A stretch of 64,000 bases of DNA from an uncultured Bacteroidota bacterium. Lineage in GTDB: Bacteria > Bacteroidota > Bacteroidia > Chitinophagales > Chitinophagaceae. Below, in pieces: positions 36,736 to 45,380 of the stretch (its first letter is position 1; each line of letters starts with the position of its first letter). The notes below the pieces were generated by a model. The model was not told where the DNA came from. It saw only the letters and a program-made list of their open reading frames with translations, and ran no database searches. The DNA lies in NCBI GenBank assembly GCA_903904855.1, contig CAIVEH010000119.1, positions 1 to 64,000 of the forward strand. The letters run 5' to 3'. The position numbers and the translations under genes are program-made.

Positions 36736-37935
36736 TTAATCCTCGGTATCAAAACCATTATCCGCTGATACACCTTTTAGTATACTGAAGATAGCAGGCG
36801 CCTGGTGATAAACACTGTTGGTAAACCGGTTGCCAAGAACAATGATTGTCATATTGTCTTTTATAAAACGGTAAAACGAAGTGTTATTGCCATGCCACCA
36901 GCCATTATGATAAATGATCTTGTTGCCATTGGCAAAGCATAGCATGCGCCATCCCAATCCGTAATTTTTTATGCCCTTCTTTTCAAAAGAGCAGGGACCA
37001 TAGGCTAATTCAACTGTTTCATTATCCAGCAATTTATTCTGATAAAACGACTGGTCCCAGCGATACATATCTTCTGGCGTACTGTATATTCCCTTATCGC
37101 CATAAACCCCATCGGCAAACATATCGGGTTCGCGCCACCAGTTGTGTTTATAACTGAGGGCAGCATTTGGAGGTAACCCTTTTCCTGGGTTATAAACAAA
37201 AGTATGATCCATTCCCAGTGGTTTGAAAATATATTGCGACATAAAATCGTAAAAGCTGAGATTGGTTACCTTTTCTACAATCCGTGCCAGCACAGCAAAA
37301 TTGGTATTACAGTATTTGAACCGGCTATTAGGCCTGAACTCCAACCGGGGTTTATGTTCAGCCATCAGCGACATCATGGTGGCATTGTAGATAGGGGTTG
37401 TATGATTATGATTATATACTTCATACCACTTGGTATAATCGGGCAGGCCGGAGCGATGATTGAGCAGCATCTTCACTGTAATTCCAGGATAAGGAAATTC
37501 TTTTAGGTAATGCTGTACCGGCGAATCCAGACTTATATATTTACGCTGGTAAAGATATAGTATAGCCGCCCCTGTAAATGTTTTGGAAACAGACGCCAGC
37601 TGGCTCGAAGAATTTTGCCCAAATGGTATTTTCTTCTCCTTGTTGCTCAAACCGAAATAGCGTTCATAAATTACTTTACCACCAAAGCCAATCAGCACCC
37701 CGCCATTGAAACCAGCAGCTACCTGCCGCTTGTAGTACTGATCAAGTTGCTGGGTAATAATCCTCACTTTTTCATTGTTGGTATCATATGCCAGAGCAGC
37801 AGGTGCATAACGGGCAGCTGTATCATGAAACTTGGTATAATCTATTTTTTTGGCAACAGGCTGCGAGTTGGAATGGCAGGAAATGAATAAAAGCGGAAGT
37901 ATGGCAATTGCAATAATAGTATAAGTAGAACGCAT
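36736..37935 (-). CDS. Lipoprotein serine hydrolase (beta-lactamase/class C-like)
   Basis: The lipoprotein signal TIIAIAILPLLFISC precedes a class C beta-lactamase/DD-peptidase-like domain. The nucleophile motif is SVSKTF (SxxK) in QLASVSKTFTGAAILYLYQR. The Tyr motif is KYCNTNFAVLARIVEKV (YxN), and IIYHNGWWHGNNTSFYRF supplies the third-motif HxG. GGVLIGFGGKVIYERYFGLS is the typical start of the domain. Members hydrolyse peptidoglycan peptides, esters or D-amino-acid compounds; resistance to beta-lactams is not implied. It probably acts in the periplasm. Standalone. Confidence 0.9.
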   Translation of the reverse strand: MRSTYTIIAIAILPLLFISCHSNSQPVAKKIDYTKFHDTAARYAPAALAYDTNNEKVRIITQQLDQYYKRQVAAGFNGGVLIGFGGKVIYERYFGLSNKEKKIPFGQNSSSQLASVSKTFTGAAILYLYQRKYISLDSPVQHYLKEFPYPGITVKMLLNHRSGLPDYTKWYEVYNHNHTTPIYNATMMSLMAEHKPRLEFRPNSRFKYCNTNFAVLARIVEKVTNLSFYDFMSQYIFKPLGMDHTFVYNPGKGLPPNAALSYKHNWWREPDMFADGVYGDKGIYSTPEDMYRWDQSFYQNKLLDNETVELAYGPCSFEKKGIKNYGLGWRMLCFANGNKIIYHNGWWHGNNTSFYRFIKDNMTIIVLGNRFTNSVYHQAPAIFSILKGVSADNGFDTED

Positions 37936-37968
37936 AAATTTTCGGGAATTGGCAAATATATACTGTTG

Positions 37969-38565
37969 TTAAGAAATCTGGTTGTTGGTTTCGGATTTAA
38001 CAAAACTAATAACATCGTCTATAAACTCATAATAGCACTGGTTCAGCTGGTAATACGACGAAATAAATATTTCATAGGCCTTATCAACCGGTGGCATATA
38101 CAGCGCCCTTCTGCCCAATCCAATCAGGGCGCGCTCAATGCCTTTTACTGTCCGGTAATTATAAAGCCAGTTATGTTGTTTCATTGATGGGAAATAGCTG
38201 GCAAATTTTTCAGGCATCCAGCCAATATTGTTATCCAGTTGCCTGTACACAGTTTGGGTAAACGATAAAAGAACCCGCTCATCAGGGAAAAATTTAGGGT
38301 CATTGGCCAGGAAATGGTCATAAAGCGTATCTACCACCGGCCCTGAATACAAACCGTAATGTTCCCTGAAAATTAGTTTAGCTCGGGCTGTAGCAGGGTG
38401 AATATCCGTCCTCTCATCAATTTTTCGGTGCAGTTCAATACCTCTTTTTATGCCCGGCGGATATTTATCAAGAGCCAGCTTACCCTTCACATGATCGGCA
38501 ATCATATTGCCGGTGAGAATATCACAGTCATTAAAGGAAAGAAAAGCATGGCCAAGATAATTCAT
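37969..38565 (-). CDS. acpH: Acyl carrier protein phosphodiesterase (AcpH family)
   Basis: A 198-residue AcpH/DUF479 protein. MNYLGHAFLSFNDCDILTGN is the conserved start, followed by GIELHRKIDERTDIHPATAR with the metal-binding HRxID and LYSGPVVDTLYDHFLANDP. This is an HD-like metal site that removes the phosphopantetheine arm from holo-ACP. The substrate AcpP is encoded 18 kb away. The start overlaps no neighbour. Confidence 0.9.
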   Translation of the reverse strand: MNYLGHAFLSFNDCDILTGNMIADHVKGKLALDKYPPGIKRGIELHRKIDERTDIHPATARAKLIFREHYGLYSGPVVDTLYDHFLANDPKFFPDERVLLSFTQTVYRQLDNNIGWMPEKFASYFPSMKQHNWLYNYRTVKGIERALIGLGRRALYMPPVDKAYEIFISSYYQLNQCYYEFIDDVISFVKSETNNQIS

Positions 38566-38670
38566 CCATGCAAGTTACCATGCAAATCCATACACCACTA
38601 AAAAAAGCAAAAAGTGGTTTTGCAGATATGTGGATTTCGGATCCAATCTTATTGAAACCTGTAATCAGGT

Positions 38671-39414
38671 TTACAAAGCTGTCCACCAGGTATTCCTCGG
38701 CGCCAGTTTGCCCCAATCCTTAAAACTGCTTTTTACTGTTTCAAACAGTTCTTTCTGGGTTACTTTCTTTCCCTTGTCCGGCACCACAAAATCAGTTTCT
38801 TTTGGTGCTGTAAGCTCCACCTTATCTGCTACCCATGTAGTGTGCAACCTGGGCACTGCCAGTTCCATAATCATACCCGGCAGCCCGCCAAACATCTCCG
38901 GCCCGCCACTCACCACTATATCCTCTGTATAAAACGCTACCACATATACCGAATCACAGATGATACCCACTGCTTTGTGGCATTTATAATTAGCTATGGT
39001 TCGGATTTCATCTTTCTCATGCCATTCTATTTTCCGCAAACTGTCCTGCACCAGGAATTTCTGTTCATAAACCTTTTTATTGGCAGTAACCTTACCAGCT
39101 GCAAAGTCGGTAAATACTACATTCTCCATTGCCGGCCCTCCGCCAAACATTTTAAACATATTGTTGCCCTCTACTTCCTTTCCCGGTTTATAAATGCTCC
39201 GAGCAGTATCAAATATCATATCGAAAAACGAAGTACTGAACTTGGGTATCTGCGATTTGAGCTTCTCAAACCAGTCATTGTTGTCCATTTCAGCCATCTG
39301 GGCATATACGTTTACTTTGCGTTCATACTCTATTTTGCCAGCAGTAGTAAATTGTGCAGGTGCTGCAACCGAGAGGCAAATGAAAATATTCAGTATAAAA
39401 AAGGTTCGTTTCAT
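38671..39414 (-). CDS. GLPGLI family exported protein
   Basis: A signal peptide (TFFILNIFICLSVAAPAQ) precedes a Bacteroidota-specific beta-rich protein. It has AGKIEYERKVNVYAQMAEM near the start, an internal HEKDEIRTIANYKCHKAVG, and the family hallmark GGLPGMIMELAVP (GLPGxI). Its role is unknown, but GLPGLI genes usually sit beside a TonB-dependent receptor, as here (87 nt downstream of the receptor). The MKRTFF start at 39414 is preferred over the track ATG three codons earlier. 247 residues. Confidence 0.9.
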   Translation of the reverse strand: MKRTFFILNIFICLSVAAPAQFTTAGKIEYERKVNVYAQMAEMDNNDWFEKLKSQIPKFSTSFFDMIFDTARSIYKPGKEVEGNNMFKMFGGGPAMENVVFTDFAAGKVTANKKVYEQKFLVQDSLRKIEWHEKDEIRTIANYKCHKAVGIICDSVYVVAFYTEDIVVSGGPEMFGGLPGMIMELAVPRLHTTWVADKVELTAPKETDFVVPDKGKKVTQKELFETVKSSFKDWGKLAPRNTWWTAL

Positions 39415-39501
39415 AATTATCAAAAATTTGGCACAGTGGTTATTCAGATCAACAGTTAAAATGAGTTGGTCAGCATTGGGTGAATCTGCTTAAACCGGTA
39501 T

Positions 39502-42357
39502 TTATTTCATTATCATCATGCCTCCCGATGGCGGTGGCGCTCCTGCTGGTGTATGCGTAAAGTTCCATATCAGTTGCAGCATTCCATATCTTCTTATTGT
39601 ATTATAATCGCTCTGTGTTATTACACCTGCCAGCGCAGTTCGGCTGTATCCAATGTTCTGGTTCAGGATGTCGTATACATTGGCCCGTAGCTCTAACTGA
39701 CCTTTTTTCAGGAATTTCTTTCCCAGGTAAGCATTCCATTTTACTACATTATTATTGGTAGTAAATACTGTAGTTTTTTCCCTGATCATAATATTTACCG
39801 AGCTGCTGATCTCAAATTTTTTGGGTAGTTGCACTGTTCCCGAAAAATCAGTAGTAAAGGCCCAATAGCTGGACGAAAATGTACTTATAGTTGATTTATT
39901 TTCGTTGTAATTGATATTAGGAGATAAAGAAAAATTGAACTTATCAGTTTTATCATAGTTCACATAGGGGCCCAGGCCATAGTTGTTGTTATCATTGCTG
40001 TTGTTATGAAAGACGGGCTGTAGCGTTGTTGGATCAATAGTCCCGATTTTGTTGTTGGTATGGTTTACTGAAGAGTTTATTTGTGCACCCACCATCAGGT
40101 CCAGCTTCTTTATCTTTCTCCCGTACCCAAAATAACCATTACCCGAATAATTCCCGTTAATATTTATATATCTCGTGGTATTTCCTCCTTTATAGGTTAG
40201 TTGCTCTGTGCTTATCGCATCCGATACAGTATTGAATGAAAAATTACCAAACAGGTATTGACTGGTTAGTACCTTGTAGTCATTAAAATTGAGCGAAAAC
40301 CTGTTGTTGAATTGTTGTTTAAGCGCGGGATTGCCTATGTATATATTCAGCGGATCGGTATTTTGTTTAAGTGGTGCAATCTGTGAAATAGATGGCTGCT
40401 GTGTACTGCCCATATAATAGAATTTCAGGCTCGATTGCTTGCTGAGTTTATAGGTAAAAGTCGCTTTGGGGTATATGTTCAGGAAGTTGTAATGGCTTGA
40501 TGTATCTCCATGAAGGTTGTCGGTTTGGAGATAATTGGCATTGGATGCGTCGCTACCAAACGAGAAATTAATGTTTTTGTAAACAAACTTAAAATTCAGT
40601 CCTCCCGTGTTGGTCAGTATATTGTATTTGTAATCGCTGCTGAATGTGTTATCCAGAACATCAGTATATCCGCCAGTACCATTTGAATTGTAAGTGGAAT
40701 TTATACTCCTGCTGTTATTGGCTGTTAGCCCGTAATCTAATTCTAAAAATGCAGTCTTCGATATAGGTTCAGTATAGGTCGCTTTGGCATAGAATGCAGC
40801 AATAATGCTCGATGTATTTTTTTTCTGATTTATTTTAGCCACTGAATCCTTAATATTTCCTGCTGTATCAACCGAATAGAAATCAGTTGAGGACTGCAAT
40901 GTTCCGTCACTTTTTGAGTCTTTATAATTTCCTTTTACATCTACTGATAACGTACGGCCTTTTTTATTGAATTTTTTCTTGTACAGCAGGTCTGCATTTA
41001 CATAGTTGGAAAAGGCGTTGCTGATTATAGTCCTGTTGTTGGTATTGAGCAATAAATTGTCATTGTTATTGCTGCTGCCGTTATACACAGACTTTATTTC
41101 TGATTGTTTATATCCACCGTCTGTTGTCAGTTTTAGAGAGGATGAACTATCAATCTTCCATTCGTACATATAATCTAGTCCATGTCTCTCACCCTTGCTG
41201 AACTGGTTTTTACTTTGGCTACTCACAAAGCCACTGTTTCCGGGAAGCACATATTGTGTGGTTGTATTGCCATTCAGTTCTACATTCTGCTCCGAAAACC
41301 TGTAATTGGCAGTAATGTGGTTTTTATCATTATTACCCCACTTGTCTGCAAAATGCGCTCCTCCGGTCCATGTTTCGGGCAATCCTTGTCCGTTATATTT
41401 CCCGTTCCAGCCTCCGAAATCCTGATCAGAACTACCTGAATAGGTAGTCGAAATTCCTCCTTCATCATTGATCATGGTAGTCCCGTTACCACTTCCGAAT
41501 TTATCATTGTCCTGCCAGCCCAGACCAACTTTATCTGTATTCGACATGACGCCAAATGCGGAGAATTGCCTTTTGGATTTAAATGAATTAATCATTGCCT
41601 GATCCTGAAAATAACCATCAGTGCCGCCGCCAGCATCCAGCTTGCCAAAATAACCCTTCTTTTTATCCTCCTTCAGTTCCAGGTTGATGGTCTTAATTTT
41701 CTGACCGTCATCTATACCTGTAAACTCAGCCTGGTCACTCTTTTTATCATAAACCTGCACTTTGTTCACAGCATTTGCCTGCAGCCCCTGGGTCACCACC
41801 TTCGGGTCATCGCTGAAAAACTCCTCGCCGTCCACCAGTATCTTCTGCACAGTCTCGCCCTGGGCTGTTATCTGTCCGCTTTTATCCACCTGTATACCCG
41901 GCAGTTTTTTCAGCAGGTCTTCCACATTGGCACCCTCCTTTACCTTAAAACTGTCGGCCATATACTCAGTGGTATCACCTTTGATTTTTATAGCAGCAAA
42001 TTGCTGCGTAAGTACAAACTCCTTCAGCAGGTGTTCTTTCGATACCATTGGAAGCATACCCAGGTCAGTACTGGTTTTCTTCACATTAATGACATCCACA
42101 AAATCAGCAAAACTTGGGAAGGTAATCCGCATGATATACTTTCCCTGCTTCGGCAATTTCAATTCAAATCTGCCATCAGGCCCCGTATGGGTATAGGCCT
42201 CAATAACAGAATCAGTTAGCCGAATCATTACCACAGAACCCCGGTACAGTGGATTATTGTTCAAAGTATCCATCACAGACCCTTTTACAATATAGGTTTG
42301 CCCGTTGCAGAATTGGGAAGCAAAAAGCAGGAAAAGTAGAGTTAATATGTACTTCAT
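39502..42357 (-). CDS. TonB-dependent receptor-like outer-membrane beta-barrel protein
   Basis: Starts MKYILTLLFLLFASQFCNGQ (signal peptide; the track ATG adds 14 residues). A carboxypeptidase-regulatory-like domain (VKGSVMDTLNNNPLYRGSVV ... GPDGRFELKLPKQGKYIM) is followed by a plug (KEGANVEDLLKKLPGIQVDK, ILVDGEEFFSDDPKVVTQGL). A ~700-residue barrel ends in LRANVYDILNQNIGYSR and LQLIWNFTH. This is the OMP_b-brl_3 group, which typically moves unknown ligands across the outer membrane with TonB. It forms a pair with the GLPGLI gene. It lies 220 bp downstream of the lanthipeptide export genes on the same strand; a functional link is possible but unproven. 951 residues. Confidence 0.92.
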   Translation of the reverse strand: MKYILTLLFLLFASQFCNGQTYIVKGSVMDTLNNNPLYRGSVVMIRLTDSVIEAYTHTGPDGRFELKLPKQGKYIMRITFPSFADFVDVINVKKTSTDLGMLPMVSKEHLLKEFVLTQQFAAIKIKGDTTEYMADSFKVKEGANVEDLLKKLPGIQVDKSGQITAQGETVQKILVDGEEFFSDDPKVVTQGLQANAVNKVQVYDKKSDQAEFTGIDDGQKIKTINLELKEDKKKGYFGKLDAGGGTDGYFQDQAMINSFKSKRQFSAFGVMSNTDKVGLGWQDNDKFGSGNGTTMINDEGGISTTYSGSSDQDFGGWNGKYNGQGLPETWTGGAHFADKWGNNDKNHITANYRFSEQNVELNGNTTTQYVLPGNSGFVSSQSKNQFSKGERHGLDYMYEWKIDSSSSLKLTTDGGYKQSEIKSVYNGSSNNNDNLLLNTNNRTIISNAFSNYVNADLLYKKKFNKKGRTLSVDVKGNYKDSKSDGTLQSSTDFYSVDTAGNIKDSVAKINQKKNTSSIIAAFYAKATYTEPISKTAFLELDYGLTANNSRSINSTYNSNGTGGYTDVLDNTFSSDYKYNILTNTGGLNFKFVYKNINFSFGSDASNANYLQTDNLHGDTSSHYNFLNIYPKATFTYKLSKQSSLKFYYMGSTQQPSISQIAPLKQNTDPLNIYIGNPALKQQFNNRFSLNFNDYKVLTSQYLFGNFSFNTVSDAISTEQLTYKGGNTTRYININGNYSGNGYFGYGRKIKKLDLMVGAQINSSVNHTNNKIGTIDPTTLQPVFHNNSNDNNNYGLGPYVNYDKTDKFNFSLSPNINYNENKSTISTFSSSYWAFTTDFSGTVQLPKKFEISSSVNIMIREKTTVFTTNNNVVKWNAYLGKKFLKKGQLELRANVYDILNQNIGYSRTALAGVITQSDYNTIRRYGMLQLIWNFTHTPAGAPPPSGGMMIMK

Positions 42358-42577
42358 AAACAGTGTGTGTTCAGGCAAATAATAGAAAACATAAAGCAAC
42401 GGATTTTAAATTACTTCTTGTATGCCAATCAGGGGGATTTAGTTGGTTAGTTTTGAGATATTAACGTTTTGTTGGGGAAATAATTATGGTGTTTACTGTT
42501 CTTTTTTATGTAGCCATTCTCCATTAAAATAACTCGTTATTTTAAGCAGCCGCCATTTCTTGCTGGCCGGATAAAAA

Positions 42578-43144
42578 TCAGGGTGCCGCTACAGATTTCA
42601 TTTTCTTTTCAAATAACCGGGTAAGTATGTTTTTTTCTTCTGTTACTATTTCAGCCGTACCGTAAATAACTTTTGAGCCAGGAAACTTGCTACTGATAAC
42701 CGATTTGCCTGCTGCTGTTATTCGGATATCGGCAACGGGTGGCAGACTCTCCACTGCACTTTGCGGAAGGTTGATAACACCCTCAATAACACTACTTTCG
42801 TTGGCTGAATAATTGCTGATTTTTATAGTGACTTTATCATTATTTCTTAGCTTCTTAAAGTCAATTGCAGACAAAGCAGCGCTGGCATTTATTTCATTTC
42901 CGGTCATTTTAATCACGCATTTTGCTTCAACGGTGTCCCGGTATTTGAAAAAATAAGCTCCTGAGATCATTAGAAGGAATACCATAATCAGAACTAGCAT
43001 ACCACCCTTGAAAATCCACGAAGGCATGAGCCCTATTGTTTCTGTTATATCATCTGACTCGGGCTCTTGTATCAGCTCACCAGTGCTGCTTACCAGCAAC
43101 AACTTATCAGTATGTATAATGTTATCCGAATATTTTACCGTCAT
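42578..43144 (-). CDS. Small HlyD/membrane-fusion-like protein of the lanthipeptide exporter
   Basis: 188 residues. An N-terminal cytoplasmic stretch (LVSSTGELIQEPESDDITET) leads to one membrane helix (MLVLIMVFLLMISGAYFF) and a beta-rich periplasmic part (TVEAKCVIKMTGNEINASAA ... FKKLRNNDKVTIKISNYSAN ... GSKVIYGTAEIVTEEKNILT). The order and the GTAEIVTEEKNILTRLF ending match HlyD-type adaptors of C39 ABC exporters, but the coiled-coil hairpin and lipoyl halves are missing and the family is normally 280-430 residues. It starts 10 nt after the ABC transporter gene ends, so co-expression is expected. Either a minimal adaptor or a degenerate one. Confidence 0.7.
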   Translation of the reverse strand: MTVKYSDNIIHTDKLLLVSSTGELIQEPESDDITETIGLMPSWIFKGGMLVLIMVFLLMISGAYFFKYRDTVEAKCVIKMTGNEINASAALSAIDFKKLRNNDKVTIKISNYSANESSVIEGVINLPQSAVESLPPVADIRITAAGKSVISSKFPGSKVIYGTAEIVTEEKNILTRLFEKKMKSVAAP

Positions 43145-43154
43145 CTTAATGTAT

Positions 43155-45380
43155 TTAGTTTCCTAGTTCAAGTTGATTCCTGATCAATTCGTAATAGTTG
43201 CCTTTTTTCAGGGAAAGGTTGGCATGAGTACCAACTTCAACTATTTTACCTTTTTCCAATACTATTATCTGGTCTGCATGTTTTACAGTACTTAATCTAT
43301 GTGCTATTACCACAACTGTCTTGTTTACGAAAAATTCATCCAGATTATTCATAATAATCCGCTCATTATTGGTATCAAGTGAGCTTGTAGCCTCGTCAAA
43401 AAACAGGTAAGACGGATTTTTATATACAGCCCGTGCAATAAGTATTCTTTGCTTCTGTCCGCTGCTAATACCATTGCCGGTGTTCCCTATCTTCGTGTTG
43501 TATTTAAGGGGCATATTTTCTATAAATTCCCGGATGTTGGCAATTTCTGCGGCCTTGGCTACTCTCTCCATATCCATTTCATTCTCCTTTACTGCAATGT
43601 TTTTCGCCATAGTATCCGAAAATATATAACCATCCTGCATCACAGATCCACATTGGTTGCGCCACCATCTTGGCGAAATACCATTCAGGTTCGTATCTCC
43701 TATGGCCAATTCTCCTGAAGTAGGTTCGTAAAATTTAAGCAGCAACTTAAGCAAGGTTGTCTTTCCGCTGCCACTGGTGCCTACTATTGCCGTTACTTTC
43801 CCTTTGGGTATTACCAGGTCGATGTCCTGCAATACAAATGGAGACTGCTTGCCTGCATACCTGAACGAAATATTCTTAAGCCTGATATCTGCTCCTTCCC
43901 ATCCGGCACCATATGATAAAAGCGTTGACTTCTTAGTTACTGGGTCTATTGGTTCCTCGTCTTCTTTGCTATGTATTTCGCTGATACGGTCTAAACTCAA
44001 TTTGGCATCCTGAACTGCCTGGGTAAGCCCAAGTAATTGTCCGATGGGGCCATTTAATTGTCCTACTATATAGCTTACACTCATCATCATTCCAAGGCTC
44101 ATATTACCTGTGATAACTTCTTTAGCTGTAATGTACGAAATAAATATATTTTTAAGCTGCGTAAAGATAAATGACCCCATTTCCTGGTATTGACCTAGCG
44201 CCATTCCCTGTATGCTTACTTTGTAAATATTTGCCTGTGCCTTTTCCCAATCTTTGCGCTTTTCGGTTTCGCAGTTGTTAAGTTTTATTTCCTGCATACC
44301 TGTTATAAGCTCATACATTACATTTTGATTTTCACTGGAACTTTGAAACCGGGCATAGTCAATTTCTTTCCGTTTCTTTAGGAAGAACAATATCCAGATG
44401 GTTGAAAATGTACTGAAAATAAAAAATACACAAATTATTTTCCAGCTATATGCAGTCAATATCCCAACAAATATAATCAGATTTGTAAATGAGAAAATCG
44501 TAGATAGGGTAGTCCCCGTTAAAAAGCTTTGAACACGCTGATGGTCGGCTATTCTTTGCTGTATATCTCCCATCATTTTTATATCGAAAAATCGTATGGG
44601 CAATTTCATTAATTTTATTAAAAAATCAGAAATTATTTTAATGTTTACCCGAGTGTTCATGTGTAGTACTACCCAATTCCTGATCATTTCAATTATTGTG
44701 CTCCCCGTAAACAGAAATAACTGAGAAATCAAAACGAGGTATACAAATGACAAATTTCGCTGGCCGATTCCTCTGTCTACCAATAATTGCGTTAGAAACG
44801 GAAATACCAGCGATAATAAGCTACCCAGCAACATGCTGCACAACAACTGAACAATGTACTTTTTGTAGGGAATAAAATATTTCAGGAAAAATAGTAATCC
44901 CTTCTGACGGCGGTTCTTTTCATAATTCTCCTTTATTTTATAGAATTCTTCAGTTGGCTCAAGCATTAATGCTACTCCCTCCGTATTTTCTGATCCCTGC
45001 CAGCATTTTAAAAAAGTTGCCTTATCTATTCTCATCAGACCATGTGCAGGGTCTGCAACCAATATTTTATCCCGTTTCTTATTTCGGTCATAATTTTGAG
45101 GCGGTATAACTACAAAATGATTATTGTTCCAATGTAAAATGCACGGTAAAATAGTTTGCTCATCAAGTAGTTCAAATGTCAGTTTTGCCGAGAATGTCTT
45201 AAATCCCAGCTCCTCCGCGGCTTCACTGATGCCAGCAATACTTACTCCTTCCCGGGTAATATTGGATAATTTACGTAAATGATCCAATGGATAGTCTTTA
45301 CCGTAAAATTTCGATACCATCCTTAAGCAGGTGGGTCCGCAATCCATTGAATCATGCTGTCTGAATGTCTGAAAACTCAT
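43155..45380 (-). CDS. C39-peptidase ABC exporter (LanT-type, double-glycine leader processing)
   Basis: 741 residues. The N-terminal C39 protease has Cys14 in HDSMDCGPTCLRMV, His88 in HWNNNHFVVI and Asp110 in ILVADPAHG, a complete catalytic triad. Then comes a six-helix ABC membrane domain (~160-470). The ATPase domain has Walker A GTSGSGKTTLLKLLLK, signature NGISSGQKQRILIARAV (SSGQ rather than SGGQ), Walker B YLFFDEATSSLD and H-loop VVIAHRLSTV. It should cut precursor leaders after GG while exporting the modified core. Its ATG overlaps the LanB stop by 4 nt. It is the only exporter and protease in the locus. Confidence 0.96.
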   Translation of the reverse strand: MSFQTFRQHDSMDCGPTCLRMVSKFYGKDYPLDHLRKLSNITREGVSIAGISEAAEELGFKTFSAKLTFELLDEQTILPCILHWNNNHFVVIPPQNYDRNKKRDKILVADPAHGLMRIDKATFLKCWQGSENTEGVALMLEPTEEFYKIKENYEKNRRQKGLLFFLKYFIPYKKYIVQLLCSMLLGSLLSLVFPFLTQLLVDRGIGQRNLSFVYLVLISQLFLFTGSTIIEMIRNWVVLHMNTRVNIKIISDFLIKLMKLPIRFFDIKMMGDIQQRIADHQRVQSFLTGTTLSTIFSFTNLIIFVGILTAYSWKIICVFFIFSTFSTIWILFFLKKRKEIDYARFQSSSENQNVMYELITGMQEIKLNNCETEKRKDWEKAQANIYKVSIQGMALGQYQEMGSFIFTQLKNIFISYITAKEVITGNMSLGMMMSVSYIVGQLNGPIGQLLGLTQAVQDAKLSLDRISEIHSKEDEEPIDPVTKKSTLLSYGAGWEGADIRLKNISFRYAGKQSPFVLQDIDLVIPKGKVTAIVGTSGSGKTTLLKLLLKFYEPTSGELAIGDTNLNGISPRWWRNQCGSVMQDGYIFSDTMAKNIAVKENEMDMERVAKAAEIANIREFIENMPLKYNTKIGNTGNGISSGQKQRILIARAVYKNPSYLFFDEATSSLDTNNERIIMNNLDEFFVNKTVVVIAHRLSTVKHADQIIVLEKGKIVEVGTHANLSLKKGNYYELIRNQLELGN

